Both the position numbers and the translations under genes were made by a program. From Arthrobacter zhangbolii (GTDB taxonomy: Bacteria > Actinomycetota > Actinomycetes > Actinomycetales > Micrococcaceae), in contig NZ_CP094984.1 in the NCBI RefSeq assembly GCF_022869865.1, positions 682,001-746,000 on the forward strand: a DNA stretch of 64,000 nt, in the 5' to 3' direction. Below the pieces are notes generated by a model that saw nothing but the letters and a program-made list of their open reading frames with translations, had not been told where the DNA came from and did not search any database. This document shows positions 9,004 through 17,715 of this stretch, one piece after another (within the stretch, counting starts at the first letter, position 1; the number at the start of each line of letters is the position of its first letter).

Positions 9004-10026
9004 TTACGAGCTCGAGGCGCCGGCGTTGCCCTGTGGCCGGACCACGGGGAAACTGCCGTGTGACTGCTCGTCCTCTTCGAAGTGGTTGGCGGCCCGTCCC
9101 ACTATCAGCGGGTCCGGTTCGTGGGCAATGGAGGTGTCCTTGTTCGGATAATCCACGGTGCTGAGTACATAGCGCATGGCTTCGAGCCGGGCACGTTTTT
9201 TATCATTCGACTTCACCACCGTCCAGGGGGCGTCCCCGGTGTCGGTGTAGAAGAACATGGCTTCCTTGGCCTCGGTGTAGGCATCCCACTTATCCAGGCT
9301 GGCCAGATCGGTAGGGGAGAGCTTCCACTGTTTCACGGGGTCCGTCTCGCGGGCGGCGAACCGGGCCAGCTGCTCCTCGCGTCCCACGGAGAACCACAGC
9401 TTGTGCAGCAGCGTGCCGGAGTTGACCAGCATGCGTTCCAACTCGGGCACCTCACGCATGAACTCCAGATACTGCGCCGGCGTGCAGTACCCCATCACCC
9501 GTTCCACACCGGACCGGTTGTACCAGGACCGGTCCATCATCACGATCTCCCCGCCGCTGGGCAGGGTGCGGATATACCGCTGGAAGTACCACTGCGTCTG
9601 TTCCTCAGCAGTGGGTTTCTCCAGGGCCACGACGCGGGCGCCGCGGGGATTCAAATGCTCATTGAAGCGCTTGATGGCACCGCCCTTGCCTGCGGCGTCC
9701 CGGCCCTCGAAAATCAACAGCATTTTCTGGCCGGTTTCCTTCACCCAGAGCTGCATCTTCAGCAGTTCAATCTGCAGCAGCCGTTTCTGCCGCTCATAGC
9801 TGCGCCGGCTGAGTTTGGTGTCATAGGGGTAGTTCTGCCGCCAGGCATCATCGTCAGCCTTGACCTTGACCTTTTTGCCTTTGCGGTTCAGTTCCTGGAT
9901 CTCTTCGAGTTCCTCGACATAGTCCTCTGAAACGGAAACCCGCCGTACGTCTTTCCGGCCGTTTTCACCCAGCCCATCAGGGGAGGCATCCTTCGGTGTT
10001 TCACGGGTGCTCTTATTTGTTGGCAT
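9004..10026 (-). CDS. ppk2: Polyphosphate kinase 2
   Basis: A 340-residue PPK2-family enzyme that moves phosphate between polyphosphate and nucleotides. The Walker A EGRDAAGKGG is at residues 107-116, the lid segment KPTAEEQTQWYFQRYI follows, and MMDRSWYNRSGVERVMGYC carries the Walker B aspartate and lid arginines. A single core domain with an about 70-residue charged N-terminal extension fits class I PPK2 (polyP-dependent NDP phosphorylation), though class assignment by eye is uncertain. ATG has an AGGAGGGG ribosome site. It is divergent from the HNH lipoprotein gene. Confidence 0.93.
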   Translation of the reverse strand: MPTNKSTRETPKDASPDGLGENGRKDVRRVSVSEDYVEELEEIQELNRKGKKVKVKADDDAWRQNYPYDTKLSRRSYERQKRLLQIELLKMQLWVKETGQKMLLIFEGRDAAGKGGAIKRFNEHLNPRGARVVALEKPTAEEQTQWYFQRYIRTLPSGGEIVMMDRSWYNRSGVERVMGYCTPAQYLEFMREVPELERMLVNSGTLLHKLWFSVGREEQLARFAARETDPVKQWKLSPTDLASLDKWDAYTEAKEAMFFYTDTGDAPWTVVKSNDKKRARLEAMRYVLSTVDYPNKDTSIAHEPDPLIVGRAANHFEEDEQSHGSFPVVRPQGNAGASSS

Positions 10027-10168
10027 GGCCCCTCCTGCGACGGTTCGTTATCCGAACTTACGCGGGACGGCCACCTGATTGGAAGAGGCTGCCCGGTCTC
10101 CATCACGGGCGGGCCTGTGCGGCGCGCCTGAACGGAAGCGCAGGACGCGCGGCCGATAATTGAGGGCG

Positions 10169-11164
10169 ATGACTTCACTACGCACCAAAGTTCTGTCCCT
10201 TCTTGCCCTGCCCGCGGTCCTGTTCGGCGCCGCCGCCTGCACCCCTGTTGCCGAGAGTGTTCCCGGCGCCGCGCCGTCGTCCGCAGCAGCAGCCCCCGCC
10301 GTCACGGAGACGCCCGCGGATTCCGCCGCGGCACCGGCCGAAACGCCGGCACCGTCGGCCGCGGCCGGCACGGCACTCGAGCAGCTCGCCGGCATCCCGA
10401 TCAAGGGCCGTGCACCGAAAACGGGCTATGACCGTGAGCAGTTCGGGCCGGCCTGGGCGGACACGGACCGCAACGGCTGCGACACCCGCAATGACATCCT
10501 CGCCCGCGACCTCGTGGACGTGGTCTACAAGGACGGCACCAAGGAATGCGTCGTTGCGTCCGGCACCTTCCTGGACCCGTACACCGGGGCAACCATCGGT
10601 TTTGTCCGCGGCAACACCACCAGCACCGCCGTGCAGATTGACCATGTGGTGGCACTGTCCGACGCCTGGCAGAAGGGGGCGCAGCAGCTCAGCGCCGAGG
10701 AGCGGCGGCTGTTCGCCAATGATCCGCTGAACCTGATGGCCGCGGACGGTCCGGCCAACGGCGCCAAGTCCGACGGCGACGCCGCCACCTGGCTGCCGGC
10801 GAACAAGGCCTTCCGGTGCGAATACGTGGCCCGGCAGACTGCGGTCAAGGCGGAATACCGGCTGTGGATGACCCAGGCCGAGCATGACGCCATCGCGACC
10901 GTGCTCGCCGGCTGCCCGGACCAGCCGGTGCCCGAGCGTGCCGGAACCGCGTCCGCGTCGGTCGCTGCCGGGACCGGGGCAGGCGTGGCCGAGGCAGCCG
11001 TCAAGCCCGGGCCCGGGACTGCTCCCTTCGCCGGTGACGCAGCGCCCGTTTATGCCAACTGCTCAGCGGTGAAGGCCGCCGGAGCCGCCCCCATCCGCAC
11101 CGGCGATCCCGGCTGGGATCCCAAGTTTGACCGGGACGGCGACGGCGTCGGCTGCGAGTCCTAG
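10169..11164 (+). CDS. Secreted HNH (DUF1524/GmrSD-type) nuclease-like lipoprotein with Excalibur domain
   Basis: A 331-residue exported lipoprotein. A signal peptide ends in the lipobox LFGAAAC (Cys24), followed by an Ala/Pro/Thr-rich linker to about residue 75. The middle contains the DUF1524 HNH fold: QIDHVVALSDAWQKGA with the catalytic DH, and NDPLNLMAADGPANGAKSDGDAATWLP with the metal-site asparagine and glycine-rich end. After a second low-complexity linker, the C-terminal 35 residues form an Excalibur calcium-binding motif with DRDGDGVGCES. Together this suggests a surface-anchored DNase; activity is inferred. ATG 10169 is chosen over an in-frame TTG 9 bp upstream. Confidence 0.88.
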   Translation: MTSLRTKVLSLLALPAVLFGAAACTPVAESVPGAAPSSAAAAPAVTETPADSAAAPAETPAPSAAAGTALEQLAGIPIKGRAPKTGYDREQFGPAWADTDRNGCDTRNDILARDLVDVVYKDGTKECVVASGTFLDPYTGATIGFVRGNTTSTAVQIDHVVALSDAWQKGAQQLSAEERRLFANDPLNLMAADGPANGAKSDGDAATWLPANKAFRCEYVARQTAVKAEYRLWMTQAEHDAIATVLAGCPDQPVPERAGTASASVAAGTGAGVAEAAVKPGPGTAPFAGDAAPVYANCSAVKAAGAAPIRTGDPGWDPKFDRDGDGVGCES

Positions 11165-11182
11165 CCGAACCTGCCAGACCTG

Positions 11183-12967
11183 TCAGTCGCGGTCCTCGCC
11201 CAGTGTCAGGGCAGCCGTGATCAGTGCCAGGTGAGACAGTCCCTGCGGGAAATTGCCCAGGAATGAGGAGTCCTCTTCGGCGATCATTTCGGTGTACAGG
11301 CCCACGTCATTGGCCAGCGGCACCAGCTCATCCATCAGCGCTGCGGCCTCGTCCCGGCGGCCCACGCAGTCCAGGGCGGCGGCCATCCAGAAGGCACAGG
11401 CGACGAACGTTCCTTCCTCCTTCTCGGCGCCGCTGAACCGGTAGAGCAGCGGTCCGCGGCCCAGTTCGCCGCGCAGTGCGTCCAGCGTGGAATTCATCCG
11501 TTCCCCGCGGTCGAACCCGCTGATGGCGTGCAGCAGGATGGAGGCGTCCAGCTGGTCGGTGCCGGGATACCAGACGTAGCTGCCGCGCTCCTCGGACCAG
11601 CAGTTGGTCTCCACCCAGTTCCGGATCCGTTCCATCTCGGCCCGCCAGCGTTCGGGGGTGCCGGGAATCTGGCCCAGGTCCGCCAGGTGGGAAGCGCAGC
11701 TGAGCGCATGCCAGGCCCCCAGTTTGGAGGTGGTGTAGTGCCGTTCCTCGTCCAGTTCCCACATGCCGGAGTCCTTGCGCTGCCAGACATCGCAGGCCAG
11801 GTCCGCCAGGTCCGCCAGGTAGCGGCCGGTGCCGGTATCAAGGACATGGCCGGCATCCACGTACAGCTGCACAATGTTGAACAGGTCCCCAAAGACGCCC
11901 ATCTGCAGCTGCGCGGCGGCGTCGTTGCCGTTGACCACCGGCCCGATGCCCCGCCAGCCGGGCAAATCCAGTACCTCGGCGCCATCGGCGCGGCTGCCGT
12001 TGAGCCGGGTGAAGACCTTCAAATCCGTGCCCTGTTCGCGCACGCTTTTGAGCATCCCGGAGACGGCCGCATGGACTTCCTCGCGCAGCCCGAAGCGGAT
12101 CATGGCGTTCAGGGTGTAGGCCGTGTCGCGAACCCAGGCGAACCGGTAGTCCCAGTTCTTTCCGCCGTTCACGTTTTCGGGCAGTGACGTGGTGGCCGCG
12201 GCGGCAATGGCCCCGGTGGGGCTGTGCAGCAGCAGCTTCAGCGCCAGCGCACTGCGTTCGACGGCGTCCGCCCACGGACCGTCGTACTGGAACTCGCGTG
12301 ACCAGTCCTGCCAGTTCGCGATGGTGCGGTCAACGCCGTCGTCAATGGTGTCCAGGTCCGGCAGCGGCAGCGGTTCCTCATGGGTGGAGACCACAGCCAG
12401 CAGGTGACGTGACCCGGCACCGGTGGTGAAGGTACCGCTGAGGTCCCGGTCGGAGGCCTGCTCCTCGCCGATATCCCGGCCACGGACGGCCATGGTGGTG
12501 CCCTGCACCTGCAGCACGGGCCCGTGCACGGAATGCTGCACCCACGGGGAGGCGGTATTGAAACTGCTGCCCGGGGCAACGGACCAGCGCATCTCCACCT
12601 CGCCGTCGAGCCCCTCGATCCGCCGTGCCAGTTCACCCCACGGCAGCCGGCCGGCCACCCCCGTGTTCAGCGAATCGGTGACCCGCACGCTTCCGGTGTC
12701 CGTGAAGAAGGTGGTGGCCAGGACATTGGTGCCCTCCACGTAGGAGCGTTCCACGGTGAAATCCGCAGCGGGCCGCAGCTCTATCTGCCCGCCGTTCGCC
12801 GCATCCAGCAGACGGGCGAATGCCGGGGTGGAATCCAGATCCGGCGTGGGATACCAGTCGATCGATCCGTCCAGGGCAACCAGTGCCACGGTGCGTCCGT
12901 CACCGATGGCAGCGTAGGAGCGCAGATCGACGTACCCGTCCACGCGGTCCGGCTGGGGCAGTGTCAT
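11183..12967 (-). CDS. Glycoside hydrolase family 15 protein (glucoamylase/trehalase-like)
   Basis: A 594-residue cytoplasmic protein without signal peptide. The N-terminal GYVDLRSYAAIGDGRTVALVALDGSIDWYPTPDLDS is the domain that precedes the catalytic barrel in actinobacterial and archaeal GH15 enzymes. The (alpha/alpha)6 barrel follows with NWDYRFAWVRDTAYTLNAMIRFG (substrate-binding Trp/Arg/Asp) and, later, LDEERHYTTSKLGAWHALSCA and SYVWYPGTDQLDASILL. Members hydrolyse alpha-linked glucose from maltodextrins or trehalose; which one applies here cannot be seen. ATG 12967 has a GAGGAGC ribosome site. The frame stays open 180 bp upstream into gluQRS, but those codons do not look like the family. 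Confidence 0.88.
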   Translation of the reverse strand: MTLPQPDRVDGYVDLRSYAAIGDGRTVALVALDGSIDWYPTPDLDSTPAFARLLDAANGGQIELRPAADFTVERSYVEGTNVLATTFFTDTGSVRVTDSLNTGVAGRLPWGELARRIEGLDGEVEMRWSVAPGSSFNTASPWVQHSVHGPVLQVQGTTMAVRGRDIGEEQASDRDLSGTFTTGAGSRHLLAVVSTHEEPLPLPDLDTIDDGVDRTIANWQDWSREFQYDGPWADAVERSALALKLLLHSPTGAIAAAATTSLPENVNGGKNWDYRFAWVRDTAYTLNAMIRFGLREEVHAAVSGMLKSVREQGTDLKVFTRLNGSRADGAEVLDLPGWRGIGPVVNGNDAAAQLQMGVFGDLFNIVQLYVDAGHVLDTGTGRYLADLADLACDVWQRKDSGMWELDEERHYTTSKLGAWHALSCASHLADLGQIPGTPERWRAEMERIRNWVETNCWSEERGSYVWYPGTDQLDASILLHAISGFDRGERMNSTLDALRGELGRGPLLYRFSGAEKEEGTFVACAFWMAAALDCVGRRDEAAALMDELVPLANDVGLYTEMIAEEDSSFLGNFPQGLSHLALITAALTLGEDRD

Positions 12968-12995
12968 GTGCAGCTCCTCGTAATGCTTTAGGCGG

Positions 12996-13892
12996 TCAGG
13001 CGGTTTTGCGTGCCTCGAAAATCCAGGGCTCCCGCGGAATCCGTGCCGGGTCGAACTGCGCCAGTGCGGCGTCCAGGGTCCCGGGCAGTCCCAGTGAGCC
13101 CAGAATGAGTTCCCGGGCGGCATCAGCGTCAATACCGGCGGCGGCAAGGTCCGGAAGGGTGACCGCCCCGTCGCGCTTGGCCAGCCGCTGTCCGGCGGTG
13201 TTCACGGCCAGCGGCACATGCGCGTAACGCACCGGGGGAGCCCCGAGCAGGGAGCCCAGGTAGGCCTGCCGCGGTGCGGAGCTGAGCAGGTCATCTCCGC
13301 GCACCACCTGGTCGATGCCCTGCAGGGCGTCATCTAGCACCACGGCCAGGTTGTAGGAGGGCACCCCGTCATTGCGCAGCAGCACCAGGTCATCCACGGC
13401 GGAGGTGTACTCGCCGTGCAGCTCATCGGTCACCGTGAACCCGGGCACCTGCGCGCGCAGGCGCAGCGCCGCGGGCCGCTCACGCCGTCGTACCGCGCGC
13501 TGTTCCTCGGTGAGGTTCCGGCAGGTACCGGGGTAGGCACCGGGCGGGGCATGCGGGGCGGAGGAAGCCTCCGCCACTTCCCGGCGGGTGCAGAAGCACT
13601 CGTACACCAGTCCGTCCCTGCGCAGCCGGTTGATCGCTTCGAGGTAGAGGTTGCCGCGTTCGGACTGCCGGACTATCCCGCCGTCCCAGTCCAGCCCGAC
13701 GGCGGCCAGGTCACGCAGCTGCGCTGCTTCGGCGCCGGAACGGACCCGGTCCAGGTCCTCCATCCGGAGCAGGAACCGCCGCCCGGTGCTGCGCGCGAAC
13801 AGCCAGGCCAGCAGGGCGGTGCGCAGGTTGCCCACATGCAGCTCTCCGGTGGGGCTGGGGGCGAAGCGGCCGGCGGCGTCGGAGGTAGGCAC
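12996..13892 (-). CDS. gluQ: Glutamyl-Q tRNA(Asp) synthetase
   Basis: A 298-residue paralogue of the catalytic half of glutamyl-tRNA synthetase that attaches glutamate to the queuosine base of tRNA(Asp). The N-terminus RFAPSPTGELHVGN carries the class I HIGH equivalent (HVGN, residues 19-22), CFCTRREV and a later Cys (YPGTCRN) suit the zinc site, and LAKRDG replaces KMSKS. There is no anticodon-binding domain, matching the family's short length. GTG start at 13892. A TATAGA -10 element (13901-13906, minus strand) lies only 8 bp upstream, so the transcript may be nearly leaderless. The GH15 gene follows 28 bp downstream. Confidence 0.93.
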   Translation of the reverse strand: MPTSDAAGRFAPSPTGELHVGNLRTALLAWLFARSTGRRFLLRMEDLDRVRSGAEAAQLRDLAAVGLDWDGGIVRQSERGNLYLEAINRLRRDGLVYECFCTRREVAEASSAPHAPPGAYPGTCRNLTEEQRAVRRRERPAALRLRAQVPGFTVTDELHGEYTSAVDDLVLLRNDGVPSYNLAVVLDDALQGIDQVVRGDDLLSSAPRQAYLGSLLGAPPVRYAHVPLAVNTAGQRLAKRDGAVTLPDLAAAGIDADAARELILGSLGLPGTLDAALAQFDPARIPREPWIFEARKTA

Positions 13893-14042
13893 CCCCTCAG
13901 TCTATAAACCTGCGGCTCCGGCCGGGCCACCCGCACCCTGGTGCCGGCGCAACGCGGGTCCTGGAAGGCCGCTCACACCAGCGGACCGGAGGTGTCCGCA
14001 AAGGCGTGGGAAGTTTCCGGGGGAGTGCCTAGCGTGGCAGGC

Positions 14043-14324
14043 ATGGGACTCATGGAGCTGGAACTTGCCCGGCTGGAGCACCGACAACGAACCGAGGACG
14101 CCGAGCGGCGCAACGGCTTTCAGCGGCTAAGGCGTGAACGGCTGCCGGCCCGGGACCGGCAACGGGAGCGACCGGCTGCTTTGCGGTCCGCCGTGAAACT
14201 GGACTGGCCCGTCATCACGCTGGGGCTCGGTCCGTTCCAGCTTGTCCTCTTCCGCACCGTGCACCTGCCGCAGCGGGGTCCGGCCTCGGATTCACACGGG
14301 ACGTCCAGCTTTTTCCCGGGGTGA
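14043..14324 (+). CDS. Small hypothetical protein
   Basis: A 93-codon frame starting at ATG 14043 (MGLMELELARLEHRQRTEDAERR...). The N-terminal half is strongly basic/acidic and probably helical (many Arg and Glu); the C-terminal part has a short hydrophobic stretch VITLGLGPFQLVLFRTVHL. I do not recognise a family. The AGCGTGGCAGGC before ATG is not a clear ribosome site. The helical Arg/Glu start and third-position GC look coding, but this could be spurious. Confidence 0.4.
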   Translation: MGLMELELARLEHRQRTEDAERRNGFQRLRRERLPARDRQRERPAALRSAVKLDWPVITLGLGPFQLVLFRTVHLPQRGPASDSHGTSSFFPG

Positions 14325-14395
14325 GCGGAGTACCGTATTCCGCGAAGAGGCAACCGCCGCTTTCCGTGCTGGGCGGGACGGCGGCCCCGGTTGGG

Positions 14396-14707
14396 ATGAT
14401 CATGACAAGTGGTTACGCGGGACGCAGCTCATCATCCGGACGGCGCAGCACCACGACGGGCGGATCACGGTGGACCATTGTGGTGGTGGGCCTGGTGATG
14501 CTGCTGCTCATCATTGCCCAGGGGGTGGCGACAGGCTTCACCGGACTGCTCGGCTCGGCCGGACTGATAGCCCTGTGCACAGGGCTTTACACCTTCCTGA
14601 CCAACCGGCCGTCCTGGCTGGACCTGCCCAACCGGCTGCTCGGCGGAATTCTGGCGCTGGCGGGGCTGATTGCCTCGATCATTGCCACCGCCATCCACTG
14701 GGGCTGA
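14396..14707 (+). CDS. Small integral membrane protein
   Basis: About 103 residues: a short Ser/Thr/Arg/Gly-rich cytoplasmic head (ASGYAGRSSSSGRRSTTTGGSRW-like) followed by three hydrophobic segments (WTIVVVGLVMLLLIIAQGVA, LLGSAGLIALCTGLYTFL, LLGGILALAGLIASIIATAI). No known domain. ATG 14396 or 14402 could be the start; a GTG at 14321 is also in frame. Its TGA abuts the stop codon of the convergent amino acid permease gene. Function unknown; the topology and glycine pattern suit an accessory membrane protein. Confidence 0.6.
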   Translation: MIMTSGYAGRSSSSGRRSTTTGGSRWTIVVVGLVMLLLIIAQGVATGFTGLLGSAGLIALCTGLYTFLTNRPSWLDLPNRLLGGILALAGLIASIIATAIHWG

Positions 14708-16144
14708 CTAGACCCGTCCGGGAAGGGGTGCTTCCCGGTCCACCCCGGTTTCGTCGGCCAGTTCGGCGCGCACCCGCCCGTCGCCGCGCACCCACAGGCG
14801 GTAGGCGACAAAGAGCAGTGCAATCCAGACGGCGCCGACAATCAGCGCCACCCGGGTGCCCGGCATAATGCCGAGCAGCACCACAATGAACACCATGAAC
14901 GCCAGCGCGGCGTAGGAGGCCACCGGCCAGAACGGCACGCCGAACTCCGACGCCGGCAGGTTCCGCCGGGCTATCTCCCGTTTCATGGCGATGTGCGAAA
15001 GCAGGATCATCAGCCATACCCACACGGTGGCGAAGGTGGCAATCGAGGCGATGATGGTGAACAGGGACTCGGGCAGCAGTGCGTTGAGCACCACCCCGGC
15101 CAGCAGCACCACGGCCATGGCCGCCACGGTCATCCACGGCACGCCGTTTCGGGAGACCTTGGCGAACGACGCCGGTGCCTGGCCCTGCCGGGCCAGCCCG
15201 TACATCATCCGTCCGGCACCAAAAATGTCGGCGTTGATCGCGGAGAGGGCAGCGGTGATGACTACTGCGTTGAGGATGTGCGCCGCGGCGTGAATGCCGA
15301 GCGAATCGAAGATCTGCACAAAGGGGCTGGTGGAGCCGTCAATGTCCTGCCACGGGAAGATCATCATCAGCACGGCCAGGGTGCATACGTAGAAGAGCAG
15401 GATCCGGAACGGGACGGTGTTCACGGCCGCCGGGATGGCCTTCTTCGGATTCTCTGCCTCGCCTGCGGTGATGCCGATGGTTTCAATGCCGCCGAAGGCA
15501 AACATAACAATCGAGAAGGACGCCAACAGGCCCCAGAAGCCGTTGGCGAAGAACCCGCCGGAGCCCAGGAGAGTGTCCATGCCCGGGGTGGCGCCGTCGT
15601 CGAGCCCGAAACCGAACACGATGATCGCTATGCCGCCTACGATCATGGCAATAATGGCCGAAACCTTGAGGATGGACAGCCAGAACTCGGTCTCGCCGAA
15701 CACCTTCACCCGCATCAGGTTCAGTGCCGCGATGAGCAGGACCACCGCCAAAATCCAGATCCAGCGCGGCACGTCCGGGAACCAGAAGCCCATGTAGATG
15801 CCGAACGCGGTGACGTCTGCAATGGCCACCACCGCCATTTCAAAGGCGAAGGTCCAGCCGGTGATGAAGCCGGCGAAGGGGCCGAGGTAGCGGCTGGCGT
15901 ACTGGCCGAAGGACCCGGAGACCGGGTGCCGGACGGCCATCTCGCCCAGGGCGCGCATGACCAGGAACACAGCCGCGCCGCCGATCATGTAAGCCAGCAG
16001 TACGGCCGGACCGGCGGACTGGATGGCGGACGCTGAACCGTAGAACAGGCCGGTGCCGATGGCCGAGCCGAGCGCCATGAAACGGATGTGCCGGACATTC
16101 AGCCCGCGGGCCAAGGCCTGGGTAAAGGAGGACTTCAAAGACAA
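14708..16144 (-). CDS. Amino acid permease, AAT/APC family
   Basis: A 478-residue, 12-TM secondary transporter. The N-terminal [52 protein letters not shown] contains the APC consensus G-S/A-x-IGTGLF that binds the amino acid backbone. [16 protein letters not shown] and [28 protein letters not shown] are further hallmarks of the AAT group (proline, GABA, aromatic and basic amino acid permeases). The exact amino acid cannot be told. The C-terminal tail is charged. It is divergent from the DUF4352 membrane protein gene and shows no operon partner. Confidence 0.9.
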   Translation of the reverse strand: MSLKSSFTQALARGLNVRHIRFMALGSAIGTGLFYGSASAIQSAGPAVLLAYMIGGAAVFLVMRALGEMAVRHPVSGSFGQYASRYLGPFAGFITGWTFAFEMAVVAIADVTAFGIYMGFWFPDVPRWIWILAVVLLIAALNLMRVKVFGETEFWLSILKVSAIIAMIVGGIAIIVFGFGLDDGATPGMDTLLGSGGFFANGFWGLLASFSIVMFAFGGIETIGITAGEAENPKKAIPAAVNTVPFRILLFYVCTLAVLMMIFPWQDIDGSTSPFVQIFDSLGIHAAAHILNAVVITAALSAINADIFGAGRMMYGLARQGQAPASFAKVSRNGVPWMTVAAMAVVLLAGVVLNALLPESLFTIIASIATFATVWVWLMILLSHIAMKREIARRNLPASEFGVPFWPVASYAALAFMVFIVVLLGIMPGTRVALIVGAVWIALLFVAYRLWVRGDGRVRAELADETGVDREAPLPGRV

Positions 16145-16308
16145 CGCACCTTGGAGATTGGGGGATCAACCGAATAGTCGGCCTATCCATGGTACGCCTG
16201 CTGCCGGCGGCTCCCTTTTCACCGGCTGTTCCCGAGCCTGGTGCCGTTCGACGCTGCGCACCGTTTTGTAGACTCGTCCCAACTGCACGCACCAATGGGG
16301 GGACAACC

Positions 16309-16932
16309 ATGGACAACAGCTCGGGCCACAGCACTGCCTATCCGCCGGCAGGACCGCCGGCCCCGCCGCCACCGCACAAGGAAAAGCCGGAACCGGCAAA
16401 CGGCAGCCGGCGGCGGAATCTCCTGCTGGCGGGCGTACTCCTCCTCGCCGTGCTCGCGGTCATCGCCGGGCTGGTCCTGTCCCGGGACAACGACGGCGAG
16501 GAACCGGTTGCCGAGTCCGGTGCACCGGAGGTGGGAACGGCCCAGCAGGTGGCCGATTACAACCTGACGGTGACCGGCGTGGACACTGATGCCACCGAGG
16601 AGCTCAAATCTGTCGCGGCGTTTAACGAAGACCCGCAGGGAAACTATGTGCTGGTGGACATCAGCGCGGAATATCTGGGCACCGGCAGCGGGACACCGTC
16701 GGAGGATCTCCAGATCCAGTTCGTCGCTGCGGACGGGAGCGAATACGGCCAGTGCAAGGCGCTGATGGCCAAACCCATGCACAACGTTCCGGCCATGGCC
16801 AACGGTGACACCGCGGAGTTCCAGACCTGCATGGACGTGCCGTCGGAGGACCTCGCCGGGGCCACCATTCGGATTGGCTCCTATATATGGGTCAATGAGG
16901 AGGATGACGAGGTGGACTGGGCGGTGAAGTAG
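16309..16932 (+). CDS. DUF4352-like membrane-anchored extracellular protein
   Basis: A 207-residue protein with a Pro-rich cytoplasmic head (about residues 10-25), one TM anchor (NLLLAGVLLLAVLAVIAGLVLS, about 37-58), and an extracellular beta-sandwich-like domain of about 140 residues. The segment YNLTVTGVDTD...NYVLVDISAEYLGTGSGTP...IQFVAADGSEYGQC matches the DUF4352 pattern, a telokin-like immunoprotective fold; two cysteines (YGQC and QTCMDV) could pair. Start ATG 16309 is preceded by GGGGGGACAACC; the frame is open upstream but without coding character. Role unknown, probably at the cell envelope. Confidence 0.75.
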   Translation: MDNSSGHSTAYPPAGPPAPPPPHKEKPEPANGSRRRNLLLAGVLLLAVLAVIAGLVLSRDNDGEEPVAESGAPEVGTAQQVADYNLTVTGVDTDATEELKSVAAFNEDPQGNYVLVDISAEYLGTGSGTPSEDLQIQFVAADGSEYGQCKALMAKPMHNVPAMANGDTAEFQTCMDVPSEDLAGATIRIGSYIWVNEEDDEVDWAVK

Positions 16933-16948
16933 GCGCCCGGAGGTACAG

Positions 16949-16986
16949 CACAGGGCGGGCTTCCGGCGTGGAAGCTCCGCCCTGTG
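16949..16986. terminator. Strong GC-rich hairpin between convergent genes
   Basis: CACAGGGCGG-GCTTCC (16949-16964) pairs with GGAAGC-T-CCGCCCTGTG (16970-16986) around a GGCGT loop: 16 base pairs with a single bulged T. There is no T tract on either side. It sits between the DUF4352 gene stop and the convergent secreted-protein gene, so a bidirectional terminator without a U tract is the likely role. Confidence 0.6.
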
Positions 16987-17007
16987 GGCCATACGGACCT
17001 GCCGGGG

Positions 17008-17571
17008 CTACGGAACAGTCGGCTGCACCGTCTGCGGAACGTAGGGCACCGTGTATTCCTCGATGTAGTTGCCCGTGGGCGCGGTGCCGGAAAAGCGGTT
17101 CGGCGGGCCGAACTGTCCGTCCAGCTGGCAGATCTGCTGCGATCCGGAGAAAGACACGATGTCGAAGCCGTACGTCGCGATCTTCGACTGGCCGAGCGTT
17201 ACCGGCCCCGAAAGCTGCAGTGGATCCTGGAGACTCCAGCTTTTACTCAGGGAGGCGTCGGCGTTGACCTGTGCCTGCAGGGGCTCAAGGATTTGCCCCA
17301 AAGGAACAGAACCGGACACCGAAGCGGTGGCGGTGGCGGGGGTCTGCGCAGTCAGTGAGACGGGGACGTCGAATCCGGAAGCATTGGACAGCGTGACCGA
17401 GGAGACGGCTTCCTTACTGGTGGTGACGTCATGGTGGTCGAAGCCTGTTTTCACATCACCGGGGCCGCACTCGGTCCCTGCAGCGGCTGCTGACGGTGCC
17501 AGGGCCACGGAGCCGGCAATGAGTCCGGCGGTTGACAGTAGGACGGCGGTTCTCTTGCTCGTGCTCAACAT
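17008..17571 (-). CDS. Secreted hypothetical protein
   Basis: A 187-residue protein with a clear Sec signal peptide: positive start MLSTSKRTA, hydrophobic core VLLSTAGLIAGSVALAPSAAAAG with an AxA cleavage site near residue 31. The mature part has two cysteines (TECGPGD near the N-terminus, QQICQLDG near the C-terminus) that could form one disulfide, is rich in Ser, Thr, Val and Gln, and ends with YTVPYVPQTVQPTVP. A beta-rich extracellular domain is likely; I recognise no family. Its promoter is unusually clear (17620-17647) and contains a palindrome. Confidence 0.75.
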   Translation of the reverse strand: MLSTSKRTAVLLSTAGLIAGSVALAPSAAAAGTECGPGDVKTGFDHHDVTTSKEAVSSVTLSNASGFDVPVSLTAQTPATATASVSGSVPLGQILEPLQAQVNADASLSKSWSLQDPLQLSGPVTLGQSKIATYGFDIVSFSGSQQICQLDGQFGPPNRFSGTAPTGNYIEEYTVPYVPQTVQPTVP

Positions 17572-17619
17572 GTCGCTCCTTCGTGCAACGGAATCGTCCC
17601 GTTGCCTTGGGGAGCCCCC

Positions 17620-17647
17620 ACGTTACTCCTCAGTACAGGAGTGTCAA
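17620..17647 (-). promoter_or_regulatory. Promoter of the secreted protein gene with embedded palindrome
   Basis: On the minus strand a consensus -35 TTGACA (17642-17647) is followed after 16 bp by TAACGT (17620-17625) as -10. The spacer is almost entirely an inverted repeat, ACTCCT-GTACTG-AGGAGT (17625-17642). An operator between -35 and -10 suggests tight control by a dimeric regulator, with the arrangement used by MerR-type activators or by simple repressors. No regulator gene for it is identified here. Confidence 0.6.
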
Positions 17648-17715
17648 GCATAAGGAAGGCATCATCGGGCCGGCATTCCGGTCTGTCAATAGTGTTTCGC
17701 CTAATTCATTCAGCA

